Below are positions 1 to 12,519 of a stretch of DNA of 64,000 nt, piece after piece. A program made the position numbers and the translations under genes. Source of the stretch: Ancylostoma caninum. Lineage: Eukaryota > Nematoda > Chromadorea > Rhabditida > Ancylostomatidae. The notes below the pieces were generated by a model. That model saw nothing but the letters and a program-made list of their open reading frames with translations, was not told where the DNA came from and did not search any database. The stretch is from assembly GCA_037903475.1 (NCBI GenBank), contig JBAJFG010000341.1, positions 417,501 to 481,500 on the forward strand, in the 5' to 3' direction. Positions within the stretch are counted from its first letter, which is position 1. Every line of letters starts with the position of its first letter.

Positions 1-245
1 GCTAAAGATTTGCGGATTACAATAGTTCTAAGCCTATTGAAAAAGATCGATTTTGAGAGGAGTTATGAGGCTCGGAATCAAAGGCATGAAAACGCGCATT
101 ATTTTCGCACCAACCTAATATCATTCGACAGTTCAGTTTGTTGTGGTATCAACCTACCACGAAGACACTATTAGTACTCTAGTGGCGGAGTACGAAAAAA
201 GCAAGAAGGACAGCCACTTGGACAGGTCAATTTTTCCAGTTAGCC

Positions 246-1106
246 GTGTCTGAGAGCCTAAGAGTTCGTTCGACAATGTCAGAGCCCCTGGTCTCTGCTG
301 CAGTTGTTCAGGACCTGAAGCAGTGCCACCTGCCAACTCAATCGGATGCGTTTGAACGTGATGTCGATCAACTTCTGAAGGATGAAGCACTCCCACGTCA
401 CTTGGGCTCTGTAGTCGCCATTCTGCTGGAGGACTGAAAACTTCTGAATGCTGTTATAAACCGCAATCGTGATCTTAACGAAGAGGTTAACTCCCTTAGG
501 GCTGAAAATGCTGAACTAGAGCGAGCTCTTAACAATGCAAAAGTACAGCCTCAAAGGAGTTCTCCCTCAGTACTGAATACAGCACAGAATATCTCTTTCC
601 CTCAGTCCAATAGTTGTGAAGCGACTGAACGCACCCGTTCAATTGTAGTTGTAGGTATGAATGAAAGTGGAGCCGATCTCCCATCCTGTAGAATAGATGA
701 TATCAACTCAGTTCGTCATATTATGGATTATCTAGGTGTTGAATGCTCTCCTATGTCAGTTTATAGAATGGGTCGATTCAATCACTCATTTCCCAGGCTT
801 GTGAAAATCGTTTTACCTTCGTCATTTTATGCGAAGTTGATGCTGTCTCGTGCGCCTCGCTTAAAAAACTACTCGGTCCAAAAGATCTTCATAAGACCCT
901 CTCTGACGAAAACAGAAAGGGATAGGTTCCGAGCAGAGCGAGCCGCTCGACGTAGTAGTCTTAAACCGATCTTCAGTACTCCCCAAATAAGTCACAATTC
1001 TCAGTGCTCACCCACTCAACGCCAATTTGACACTATTACTAATGACGATTTAACTGGTCGTGTAGCATTTTCTGAAATATCTTCGCCTGTTCAACATTCA
1101 AACTAA
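246..1106 (+). pseudogene. LINE ORF1-like protein, broken
   Basis: The first piece (246-438) ends at TGA; the frame then continues with a coiled-coil-like segment rich in Leu, Glu and Asn and a Ser/Pro/Gln-rich linker. The second piece (657-1106) starts MNESGADLPS, includes a VYRMGRF motif and ends in a basic Arg-rich tail (RDRFRAERAARRSS). ORF1 proteins of CR1/Jockey LINEs bind element RNA and typically combine a coiled coil with an RNA-binding region; the basic tail fits this. Function is inferred from position upstream of the endonuclease. Confidence 0.6.
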
Positions 1107-1199
1107 GCAAGATTCTCCGGAACTCAGATAAAGATCTGAAATGCATGATGGCGAACATACGATCCGTGATTAAAAATTCCAGTCATCTCTCATTCTTGA

Positions 1200-1285
1200 T
1201 GAAGCGATATAAATTTGATATAATAATAATGATATAATAATGATATAATGAATGATATATGATATAAATTTGATATAATAATGCT
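1200..1285 (+). repeat. GATATAATAATG simple tandem expansion in the LINE
   Basis: Several imperfect copies of GATATAATAATGATATAATG, about 9-12 bases each. The flanking words AAATTTGATATAATAATG occur before and after, which suggests that one native segment (coding for the DIIM before LTETWL) was duplicated and slipped. Confidence 0.7.
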
Positions 1286-2296
1286 CACTGAAACCTGGCT
1301 AAATGACAGCGTTGAAATATCGTGTCTTCTTGGTGAGTGGCTCCCGCTGTACGAGACTATCAGGTCTGACAGGCTTCATAGAAAAGGCGGCGGTGTTATG
1401 ATTCTAGCGAAAAACCATCTTTCTCCAGTGCAAATATTTCGAGAGTCTGTGCAAGATGCCTACGAAATACTTTGTTGTGATTTGATAACTAGTAAGGACA
1501 ATGTTAGAATTGTTGTTGTTTACAGAACCCCAGAGTGCTCAGTGACTATGACCGATCAACTTTTAAAGCTTTGAGCGATCTTATTTCTTGCGATCGCCAT
1601 TGCATTCTTACAGGGGACTTTAACTTACCAAAAATCAATTGGGACACCTCACCGACTCTCAAACAACCATGCAGTGCATCTAAATCCCTTCTTGAACTGT
1701 GTGCAACTCACAATCTCACACAACATGTCAGTGGAGAAACCTTGGGAAATAACACTTTGGACCTACTCCTCAGTACAAACCCAATGCTAATATCTGATAC
1801 AATGATCAAGGCTCCCGTAGGATCTAGAGATCACAATTCAGTCACATTCACTCTGAGAATTTCCTCATACGAAACAGAATTTATTACAAGAGGAAACTAT
1901 AGCGGTGCTAATTACGAAGATATAAAGAATAACTTACAGGGGGTTGACTGGTATGGCTGTTTCCAACCAACTCTTTCCGTCAATGACATATATGAACTTT
2001 TCATCACAATAATGCACCACTCCATCGACTTATTCGTCCCAATCGAACGGGTGCCCATCAAAGGAACACGACTTCCACGTTACCTTTTTGAACTTGACAG
2101 AAAAAGAACACAAGCATGGGAACGGGCTATGTCTAACCATACCGCTAGATTCTGGTCTAAATTCAAAGAATTAAACAATAAGTTCAATTCTTTGAATTTA
2201 GACCAGAACAATCGAAAACTCTTGAAATATAACGAGTCTATTGAAAGGAAACTAGTTGAGTCCAAAAATAAGACGATAAAAATAAATAATAAATAA
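1281..2296 (+). pseudogene. LINE apurinic-type endonuclease domain, frameshifted
   Basis: Two overlapping pieces (1281-1574 and 1535-2296) carry the endonuclease-exonuclease-phosphatase fold that nicks target DNA for target-primed reverse transcription. Visible motifs are LTETWLND near the start, a GGGVMIL strand, ILTGDFNLPKINW (the catalytic GDFN), and SRDHNSVTF near the end (the catalytic histidine, in a DH context). The frame changes near 1540-1570. A foldback duplication at 2150-2208 disrupts the linker that follows the domain. Confidence 0.8.
2150..2208. repeat. Perfect 23-bp inverted duplication in the LINE
   Basis: Left arm 2150-2172 and right arm 2186-2208 are exact reverse complements, separated by 13 bases. 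The structure lies in coding sequence between the endonuclease and reverse transcriptase and is not a normal LINE feature. Confidence 0.9.
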
Positions 2297-2446
2297 AAAT
2301 AAGAAATATCTCAATTGCAAACTGCGACATAAAACAAAACTAGGTCCACTGAAAAGAGAAGATGGGACACTAATAATTTCTGATATTCAAAGAGCTGAAC
2401 ATTTGCTGAAGTATTTGAGGAAGTATACTCCTCTAATACTTCTTCT

Positions 2447-3676
2447 ATGGACCCAGCTTCTTCCCATCCATGTTATCCCACAATGCAGGACTCCGTATGG
2501 TTTCATGCTGATGAAATTTTCGAACTTCTCTCGAAATGGCCACCTTCTCATTCTGAAACACCTGATGGAGTTCCACTCCAGTTTATTCAAAATATTGCCT
2601 CCGCTATTAGTGGACCACTAGCATACATATTCAATTTATCATTCATGAAAGCGGACGTCCCTGAAAGGTGGGAAGTTTCAATTGTCACACCGATCCCCAA
2701 AAAGGCTCATAGTACCACTCCCAGGGAGTTTCGTCCTATAAGTATAACTTCACTTTTTGCTAGAACCTTCAAAAAAATACTTAAGAAAAGAATTTGTGCA
2801 CATCTTGAACAGCATTCAATTATCTCAGAATTTCAACATGGATTTCGAAAAGGAAAATTGACTGTGACTGCAATGTTACAGTCCTTGAATGACTGGACTA
2901 TGTCCTTAGACAAAGGCGAATGTATTGATGTCGTGTATCTTGACTTCGCCAAAGCTTTTTATCGTGTATGCCGCAAAAGACTTATTATCAAGTTAAAACA
3001 GGTTGGAATCCATCAGCCCATTGTGGCATGGATAGAAGCATTCCTTACACAAAGAACCTTTGTCGTGCGCGTAAATTCATGCCTTTCTAGACCTCGGCAT
3101 GCTACCAGCGGAGTTCCACAGGGTGGAGTGCTTTCACCAGTACTCTTCAACATTTACACGTATGACTTACCCTCAGCTATCATTTCAACAGGCGCAAAAG
3201 TCAGTGCATTCGCAGACGACATCAAAATCTACTATGCGAATAAAAAATCAGCAGATTTCCAGGTATTACAAAGGGCTGTCGAAATAGCTGACCAATGGTC
3301 ACAAATGTGGCATCTCCCTCTGTCCAGAGAAAAAACAAAGGTCATTCATCTGGGATCTAAAAACCGATTCCTGTCATACAAAATTGGGGGTGTGCCAATC
3401 CAAAGAGTTGAACAAGTAAGAGATCTTGGTTTTCTCATAACAAATTATTTAAGCTTTGACTTGCACTGTGAAGAAATTTCTTGCAAAGCCTCCAAAATAG
3501 TGTACTGCCTTTTCAAAGCTCTCTCTACTAAGAAAAGTCAAACCCTGATTAAAGCCTATAAGACCTACGTCCGTCCTATTTTAGAATATGGCACGGCAGT
3601 GTTCAATCCGCACAAAATTACTTATTTGAACAAATTAGAACGCGTACAGGCATTATGTGCAACGAGCCAAGCATAA
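2447..3676 (+). pseudogene. LINE reverse transcriptase domain
   Basis: An open stretch of 409 codons with the reverse transcriptase blocks in order: EFRPISITS (block 1), FQHGFRKGK, VVYLDFAKAF (first catalytic Asp), GVPQGGVLSPVLFNIY, and the catalytic AFADDIKIYY. The usual Asp after AF in block 3 is Tyr here (AFYRVC), a likely decay change. The C-terminal residues continue in another frame to about 3770 (RNALPRAVNAL). No intact upstream frame joins it, so it cannot be made as one polyprotein from this copy. Confidence 0.88.
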
Positions 3677-3953
3677 CATCAGATATTACTTTTTTGCCAA
3701 CAGATCAGGTTCTGAATATCTTAAAATTAGCAACAGGAATGCATTGCCTCGCGCTGTTAATGCATTGAGCAAAATTATAGACTTATATCTGGTTCCGTAG
3801 AAGACATGTTGTGCGATGCCAAATAGTTGAACAGGCCAGTGTACTTGTAATAACATGCCCGCATTCTGTTTTATATGTATTATAACTGTATTTTATATTG
3901 TATTATATTTCCCTCACATGACTTATTCATGTAATAAACAAGAACAAGAACAA

Positions 3954-5777
3954 GTTAGGTACATCTGTTCGCTCGATCGGTTCGCTGGCGCCTAACATCA
4001 GTCGAAGATACCAAAGGCTAGAGCTCAGCGATGAATAGTCTGGTTGATAATAAGTGGTGTAGTTCCCTGGATTCAGAAAGGTGAGACCTTACTACTGTTC
4101 TAACACATGCGTTCGATGCATGATCACATCCCTCAAGCAATTGAGGGCAATTTACACTAGTCAGTATTGGAGAACGGCGGCCGCAATCACCAGCGATGGC
4201 GACGCACGGTGCTATACTAAACGTGGACTATAGCACAAGCCCTTCATAACACGGACGCACGCGTGTTGAGCGCCAGGTTCTGGTTAAGTTGATGACACCT
4301 CGACTCTACCGCTCAGCAACGCCACTAAAACTCGCTTTTTCTGCTGCAATCTGCTGGTTCTGACATGCCCCAACATGGTTTTAACGGTACTCTTCCGTTC
4401 AAGCCTTCAGGATGCACTTAGTCGATGTCAGGACATGACATACCATCGATTCATTGCTGCGAAATCGCGCTGCAGCCGTAGGCTTCGGGGTTGCCGTGTG
4501 GTGTTACCGATGGGAACAAAACTAAGTCAGGATGACCACGGCTGTACTGTGTAGTACATCGGTTCAATTAATTGCTTGGAAAATTCGGAAGATGGCATGG
4601 GAGGAAGATATTATGCGAATTAGGCACTGCAACAACACAACACCATGAGATATTATACATTCCATACATCATAACGGTGTTTTATATGTATTAGGTTGTT
4701 TATTAAAGACAACTCATTGAAAAAAAAGATACGAAAAAAAACAGGACGCTTCACCGACCTATATAAAAACTTTAACAGAAGGTCGAGGCTCGCAGCACGC
4801 ACAATACATCAGCATGGGATTTTGGTTGTCTCCGCATCACACATCTCGGTGAGAAGTGTAGTATATCAATGCTCTCACCATCGTCCAATCCTCCTATCTC
4901 CTCTACTAATAACAAACGCTCTCGAAGAAACTATAGTCTCCCTACTAGGCCAAAGCAAAATTTCCTGAGCAAACAAACATTTTCTGCGACACATATTTGT
5001 AAAGGGATCCTTCAGCGAAATGACTTTGAAGTGAAGACTTCTCAGTAAAGAACATCTACCCTGGACTCGCACGAAATCATGAATCTCGCACCTAGAGCCG
5101 TGTTTACTTCCCAGAACCCTAAAGAACACCTTTACCTCCAAAGTGACGAAGGTTGCAACGTTTGCCTTTTCTAACTCAAATAGTCGATGGTTGTAACAAA
5201 CCGCCAGTTGGCACCATTACCTTTGTTCTAGGGATTGCAGTGAATATCAGTTACCAATTGAATTATTGAAGCAATGATGGGTTTCATTGTGATCCCTTCC
5301 CAAGTAGTGTGTACATAGTTTGGTGCTCACCCAACGCCTTCCAGTCCCAGACCTCTTTCGTTCCAGCTTTTAAAAACCATGGAAACGATCATCACTCCTG
5401 AGTACACCTCACTAGACCAGAAGACCCGAGGTACTGCTCACTTCCTGGAGGTGTCCAAGGATCAATGGAGATTTACTGAAAGTCTGTTGAAATCAAAAAT
5501 GATGTGTGTGCGAAGCTTTCAAAATCGCTTCACTGACTGCAGTCACTGCAAACGAATACAATCACAAAAAATCAAGAACAGACAACAATAAATTAATGTT
5601 AATTAGCATGCGAATATATCTATCTCGAAAACGATCACATATATTACCGTTAAATGTACAATAAGGAGGCGGGATGCGACATACTCCCACAAACCCGTCC
5701 TTCTTACAACAGAAAGGCAGCATACACCTCACTGATTTAAGAGGTACAATCAAACAAGCTACATTTGAAACAAGCTC
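3954..5777. other. Gene-free stretch between LINE and SSR1
   Basis: I see no convincing exon. About 3958-4050 resembles 13800-13890: both share a GATCGGTTC..TGGCGCC..AC core followed by CTCAGCGATGA/CTCAGCAGTGA-like words, so it is probably a dispersed repeat. Confidence 0.4.
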
Positions 5778-8700
5778 CTAATTCGTCTTCTTAGTTTTGA
5801 GATTGTTGTTGTTGCGGGGTGAACCCGGCTTTGGGGACTTCTTCTCATTCTGCTTCAAGATCTCCCTTGGAATCCATTCAAAGTCAACTTCCGAGTTGTT
5901 CGTTCCCTGTTCAACAACAGGCTGTCGTTTCTTTTGCATTCCTGCTTTACGAGTAAACTGAAAATTGAGGGATATTCAACTCAACAGGTTCATGATAAAA
6001 ATGGATATGAAATCCATTTGCTGCGCCATAAATAGATACCTTGTTCAGGAAATGTTGTCCAATTAGAAGCAGGAGCACAATGAGGCCAGCAAAAACAAGG
6101 TACATAAATCCAGTTTCTGTATTGAATCCAGAATCATCTTCAAGAATCGTGACAGTCTCGTTGAAAACATTGGTGATGTAATGACCCTCCTTAAAAAAAA
6201 TAGGCTTATTAGGATAAAGGAGATTAGTCCAAATCAATGTCCTCCTTAAGGGTGGTCGAAAAGGAAAGAAAAGGATACTGCTCCGCAAGAATCCAAAAAA
6301 ACGAACAGTAAGAATCATAAGTACGCAAATTATGACTCCAGTTGGCCGGATTACAATTTCTAAGGACGGGGCCAGAAACGGTACCAAAAAAAGTGAATGG
6401 AACTCACTGAGTCTTCATAGTGAAGGTTAACAACTAGTCCTAGAGGACGCCCTGCAAAACTCTCATGTGCAAAGAAAGCATAATCGAGAGTAACCTCTTC
6501 CTTCGGAGAAACACGACGATTGTACTGGCCAAGCGTGAACTAAACAAAGAGCATCAGCAAAAAGCAGATTTACTTTATTCAACTTGAAAAATTAAGTTGT
6601 GGAACATATAAAAGGTACAAAGGATAATTGAATGAAAGAAGCTTATAAACTTACGTTCTGAAGGTAGTAATTGAAATCCATGGGATAGCGGAATGAAGTC
6701 TCGGAATGCTTAATAAGGAAGTCCTTTTCACCTCGGTTTTGGAATCCGATGAGGAACTTGACAACCTTACCACCATACAACTCTAAAATACACAAGTGGA
6801 GAACGCAGTTTACAACGACCTTGTTAGATTCAAGACCATGTTTGAAAAGGCAATTGCATAAAACTAACAGCACAATGTTAGCCTTATGGAACATGTATTA
6901 AATGAACACACCTTTGACGGTATTAGCATCCGCAGGCTGGGTGAAGATAAATGAGACAACAGCATCCGAAGATGACGTTACAGTCAAATCATCATCCTCA
7001 GTTTTCGCTACGTCTTGATCTTCAGTTACCTCACCATCAACGGCGTCGTCAGCATAGACGAGTGCTGCAAAACAAAAAATTGGTATTCTCCCTTCCAAGT
7101 GACAGTTTCATACGTGTTAAGGGTTTTTCTAAGTATTGCCGATAAAATGGTATGAGCGACAGGGTACACCCACACCATTCGTTTCCGCAGTTCGCTGGGT
7201 GAAGCCACTAGACGTCGTCGCGGCAAAAAGGTAAGCCCATTGTCGCCAGATCCTTTCCGCGACGACGTCGCAGCCTTATGCTTATAGCGACTGTCGCGAC
7301 GGCGAAGTCCAGAAAGCCTCTTTATGACAACAGCTGCTAGTGTATGGTGTGAGAGTTGCTTCAATAGTCGGCTGATCACAAATCGTTTTCACCACTTTCA
7401 GGTTTTTTTAAAGAAATAATTTATGATTTGATTGATTGATCTTACTCGTACTCAAAAAAGCAGTAGGAACTTCTCAATGGTCATCACAAAATTGATGAGC
7501 TGTGTACACTCACACTACTACTACTACTACTATTGAAGCAAAAACAAGATCGCTATACTAAAGCAGCCCCTAAAGGGCGTGCGTATGACGCACGCACCCT
7601 AGAGAAAGGACAAGTAGGCATGCATTGAGGACTCGTTCGTCGAGTCAGGCTGTTCTCGCCTGCGTACAATCCTTCTCAAAAAGACAGACGGATTCCGTGA
7701 CTGCAGAACGTAGTGGGACCTGAACGATGGATGCGGAGAGAGCATGCCCAAAGTGAGAGGGTCAAGTAGGTCCCGCCGCGATTCTGCGGCCGCGACGATA
7801 TGAAACCGTACACGCAATCCGTCTATCTTTTTGACAAAGACTGTGCGACACCTAACTTCTTCTACGGCAAAGTAGAAACTGGATTATATGACTTTAATCA
7901 CAAACTGGATTATATATGACGCTGCCAACTAATCTGTCCTCGCAAAAATGCAAAGTAGAAAATGAATGGCAAAATCCGAACAGTTCGAGTTATGCCACCA
8001 TTTCATTTTCACTGTACCATACCCCGAACGGTCCGGATTGTGGCCATTCATTCCCAACTTGCATCTTTACGCGGAAAAATTAGTTGGCAGCGTTATATAT
8101 GCAATGACGGGCGTCGTCTGAAAGAGAATGTCGATGACAAAAGGTGCTGCTATAGCGCGCATTATACGGACCATCGGCGAAAATGGAGTTGGGGGGCAGC
8201 CTATTAAAGGTCATAGGCTTCACCTTGTAAGCCTAAGAAAAGCGCTAGCCTAAGCCTAAGCCTGAGCTAAGTCTAATCCTATGCTTAAGCATAGGTTTAA
8301 GCTTAACCCTAAAGCTTAAGCTTAAGAGGCAGGGGCCCACCTCAGATTCGTGGTTGAGGTGATGGTACATTCTGCATCTTCTCGACACTCTGAATCCAGC
8401 GGTATAGGTAATTTGTTTCAAAACGGTGTTTAAACCCGTTTTCCGAGACGGGGTCGGTAACAGTTTCCCAACCCGAGTTGACGTGTGAAGCCGTGGATCT
8501 TATCGATCGGACACGTGAAGACGTGTTGGCCAACGCTGCAGCTGTGGCAGGCAGCCAGCACAGCGATCTGTTTTTTGAAGCGATCCACCTTCGAGCTCCA
8601 AAAATGTAGCCAGTTTGAACCCTTCAAAAAAAAATGGGGCTTTCCTCGGTTTTGAGCCCGTTTATGTACATAACGGAGATCAACATGGCGAGAAGGTCTA

Positions 8701-9497
8701 GGATATATTCATACTTCCAACAGACGGAATGAGCCCTGCCTCTAAGCTTCATAGGAGTGGCTCCTCCCACGCTCCATTTTCACCGAACTACCTTCGTACA
8801 ACAACGGCACTAGTGCATTATTGGAACAACATTGGGATCTCATATCTATGGATATGACTACTTATGGACAATTTGGGTATAGACAACGCCACATGAGGGC
8901 AAACATTTTAATGGGTGCCGAATGAATGGTAAATGTAGGCACGTTAATAATTTACCGTGGGTAACCTCTACGATGCATCCGGGGCCAGAGACTTTCACAT
9001 CCTGGACCGGAAGAGAGCGAAATGTTACTTGTGCAGACTATCCATCCGGTTCCAATCCCGCATATAAAAGGCGTGTTGCTGAGCAACGATCAGGTTTAGC
9101 AAATGTAAGTGCAAAAAACCCCGCACAATGTGCAGCATCTTCCTACATTATAAAGCTCGCGAAGATATCAATGCTTATTGTAACTCCCCACCCAAAGTAT
9201 CCGAGCTAAAAAATAAAAAAACTTCTACATGATGACAACTAGTGTTTAGCATAAGGAAAATAAGAATTTCAGTTTGAAGAAGCATTAACCCAACAATACG
9301 TTCGATGTTCTGTTTGCGTTTTCAATAACTGGGGATACCTAGCGACAAGCCTCAAATCATTACATATGTAATATGCTAGTAAGATGAGCAGAAACAAAAA
9401 ATACAGTCAAATAATAGTAAACAAATAATAGCGAATTCTAACCTGCCGAAATGACGAGTGTTCCAAGTAGAGCAGTTAACAGCCTCCGAGAAAGCAT
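5778..9497 (-). CDS. SSR1: Translocon-associated protein subunit alpha (signal sequence receptor alpha)
   Basis: TRAP-alpha is an ER membrane glycoprotein that sits beside the Sec61 channel and helps certain signal sequences enter. Six exons join in frame: 9497-9443, 7064-6912, 6782-6655, 6539-6408, 6189-6040 and 5957-5778, giving 265 residues; every junction has GT/AG. Residues 1-23 are a signal peptide (MLSRRLLTALLG, cleavage after VYA). An acidic stretch follows, as in the family, then the lumenal domain with an Asn-Glu-Thr glycosylation site at 166-168. Residues 184-200 form the single membrane span, and the cytosolic tail contains EVDFEWIPREIL, the conserved WIP signature. Length is close to the vertebrate protein. 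Intron 1 (7065-9442) is 2.4 kb and holds telomere-like repeats; the others are small. Confidence 0.93.
8227..8336 (-). repeat. Degenerate interstitial telomere-like repeats
   Basis: A run of GCCTAA words (complement TTAGGC, the nematode telomere unit), including three head-to-tail copies at about 8247-8265, decays into GCTTAA/CCTTAA variants and ends in near-palindromic AAGCTTAAGCTTAAG. It lies in SSR1 intron 1. Confidence 0.75.
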
Positions 9498-12400
9498 GCC
9501 TGAAAAGTCCAGATGTAGGTACTGATCACAACCATTTCATGTATAAACTGCGTTGACAACATGTTGTGGAACAACACTACAATTGCACAAGGGATGGAGA
9601 ATTAGAGGATGTGCTGCTTAGCCAAGAAGCGCCAGATGTACTGGCGCGCAGCAGCAAATCTCCCCGCCGTCGATGAGGAACAACGGAATAGGCGCGACGG
9701 AACTCCGGCCACTCCCCCCGCCCACCGTAACCCGCAGCAACCTCGCCGAGCTGCAAGCAACCACCGCGGGACCCCAGCCGCGGTGGCGTCGCGCGTCCTT
9801 TAATGGCACCCATAGTCGGTAGTCGATTTGTGCCTAATCAGGGTAACGTCTCTTGAATCATCTACCTGAGGTGCGTGTTCTACAAACTCATCACGAACCC
9901 TATCGATACAAATTACGCTTATTGAGTTGTGCAGTAGTGCAGCGGCACTATGTGCTGCACTATACATGTCGCTTATAGTGCGTTTCATCGAGGACGAGAG
10001 AGGACGGAAGTTGACGTTGAATTAGGGGAAAATCACGAGTTCGAGCATGTGGTATTAGCAAGACAATCAGTGCTATTCCACATTCGGGGCCCCAAAAATT
10101 CTGGTAAATTGTTTTTTTCTAAAACTTTGCACGGCGGGGTTATTCGGAGTGCAAATATTAGTTTTGTACCGTAACTCTGTTTCTGCAAAGTTGTGGTAGG
10201 TATACGGTAAATAAGGTACCTCGCAGAATCTTCTCAGATTTTGCGGGGTGCTCCGTTAATATAACCTGCATGGCTAAACAACAATTGTCAGTATTTTGCA
10301 GAGAGTAGTTTCCAATGCTAATCACGATTATTAACATCAATTTGAACAGAACTGCCATTGTTCTGCAGAACTCGGCAACTTTTTTTTCTGTTCAGCACCT
10401 CGGTAAGCCTTTCTTTGCAAAATTAGAATGGATTCCGTGAGGTACGGTATCTACCCTTGCCTACCATAACCCAACGAAACTGGCATTACGGTACAAGGCA
10501 GATACCATACACACACTTCAACACCACTATGCGAAGTTTCATGGAAAAAATTCTACCCACAAAACTTAGGGTTCCGGATGTGGAATAGTGCCGGCGATCA
10601 GCCGTAACTTGGGCACTATTCCCCTTCCACGGATCCATGAACTTTTCAGAGTTTCCTAGACTGAAACTTTGCGCACCGAAGAGGTTATTCGAGGTTCTGA
10701 ACCCGAGTATAGTATCCGTCTTGTACCGTAACCCTACTTTTGTACGATTACGGGAGGACATCTATTCTAATTTTGACAAAAACGTCGATTTCATTAGGAA
10801 AATGGCTTGTTGTGGAATATGATGTTGATGACGTTGATGATTGTCATCAGCATATGAAATAAGTCTTCGGTGCAAAAACTGAGGATTTTGTGAGACATCA
10901 TACTTACCTATACCTACCGTGACCCTTCGAAACAGGGTAACGGTACAAATTAGTTTGTGTTCGGAAGCTCCAATAACCCCCCCCCCCAAAGCAAAGTTTC
11001 GGCCGAAAACTTTCCCCCAAATTTCTGGGTCCGTGAAGATAGTGAAATAGTGCTGGTTTTGCATCTGGGATAAGGGCAATTTATACGAGATGTGTGTGGT
11101 CGTCGTACTTCGGACACACGCCTTCACTTGCGGAGGATTTTTAATAAGACCGACCGGTCAACACGGCAAGTGCACCCTGAAGGAGAATACCTCGTGACCG
11201 CCACGTATAGCCGTGACTTAAACGCATGCGTCTGAACTGCGTCAAGTTTGTGTTTTGCGACCTATATTTCATCTAAAAAAACACCCCTTGTGAGGAATAC
11301 TGAAGTCTGCTGCCAAGTCTCGAGTATCTAAAGACTATTTCCTTTCGACATTTGCAGGAAGCAGTTCAGCATCAAAAATTGATGACCGACCTCTCCCTCA
11401 CTTGCTATTCAGATCCGTATGGTCAACATCGGCGTTGAGCTTAAACTGACTCCTTCTTCACCGAAAATCTTGCAGAGATCGCGGCCCATACCCTGACGGA
11501 ATTGTCTGCCATAGTGTGGCTATTACGAACGTGGGCATCGGCATGCCTTTCCATAGAGTGAATACTGAAGAATGCGCAAAAGAAAATGTTAAACAAAGCG
11601 TTCCTTTTTTTCGCAGTGCAACAAAAAAAAAGAACGCCGGTAATTATGCACCAGGCCGCATGCAACGCAAGCATTTATGAGGTTGGTGCTTAGTTTTGTG
11701 ACACAGTATCTCTAATACTATGACTGTGAACATGGACATTTTCATTCGCAGTGCGATATTTCCGTTCAGGGCATGGTCAAATGCCACGGTTACCGGTGTT
11801 CGTAAGAAATCCTTTGCGAAAGGATGCGAACGATTGCGCACGCTTCTACATAGTATAAATAACCTTTTCTGTAATTCAGAACATTCGGAACCTCTTCGAA
11901 TTCACAGTTTCCACGTATGTATTTCCAGAAAGGTGGTGAGCAGAAAAATTGCAACTTGGTTTCTTAAGGGTTTCAAATTTTCATTGGTCTTGTGGGTACT
12001 TATCCCACATCCCATGTGGAACCAAGCTAAGCTCTCTGATTGCAGCAATTACATATTTTGAGAAAAGTTTATAGAAATCTACGCGTGTGCAGACCTGAAA
12101 TCGCGTTTCATTTCAATTCCATGGCAGCCTAGAAACCACTCCATTCTTTTTTTTTTGTGCTGCTCTCTGCTCAGGTCCCATGTTGTGGGATCTTTCATTT
12201 GCAATGCATCAAGTAGGAGTAATACGCGTTTGGCACGGATTTCCTCTCAAATCGGTACGCCACAGGGTTCAGCAACCCTGGTATTGACCAGAAGTTACGT
12301 TTTTATGATTGCCCAGTGAGGAATATTTGCTCATTGTATTCATTCAAAGGTCCCCAGGTTTCAAGGAACTGCTGGTTACAAATGCACACAGAAAACACAC
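9498..12400. other. Repeat-rich intergenic stretch
   Basis: No exon recognised. The stretch 10020-11060 contains several copies of a repeat with ACCGTAACCCT and its complement around a variable centre, plus words such as GAAACTTTGC; the same family occurs at 43920-44000 and 47925-48250. An element end with AAGGGCAATTTATA starts at about 11065. A run of ten C lies near 10979. Confidence 0.5.
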
Positions 12401-12416
12401 ACAATAAAGTAGCATG

Positions 12417-12422
12417 TTTATT
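12417..12422 (-). promoter_or_regulatory. Polyadenylation signal AATAAA
   Basis: AATAAA on the minus strand about 100 bases past the stop codon of the gene ending at 12520, a normal distance for a nematode 3' UTR. Confidence 0.55.
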
Positions 12423-12519
12423 ACTTGGCACACAGTTGCTTAGACGGATATTGTTGTGAAGAAAGGTAATACGTCGATTGTAATCATATGTAAACATTTA
12501 AAATGCTAGCAGTGACACA

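Larger units (their letters stand above)
180..3953 (+). mobile_element. CR1/Jockey-type LINE retrotransposon, degenerate copy
   Basis: A non-LTR retrotransposon in element order: ORF1, endonuclease, reverse transcriptase, then a 3' end made of AATAAACAAGAACAAGAACA-type short repeats near 3933-3953. ORF1 is broken: a TGA at 436-438 interrupts it just before a heptad-rich, coiled-coil-like stretch (LRAENAELERAL), and a second piece runs 657-1106. The 5' boundary is uncertain. The order of domains, the FADD box and the simple-sequence tail fit the CR1/Jockey group; I did not see target duplications. The copy is dead: stops and frameshifts separate the parts, and two local rearrangements (1200-1285 and 2150-2208) sit inside coding sequence. 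Confidence 0.85.
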
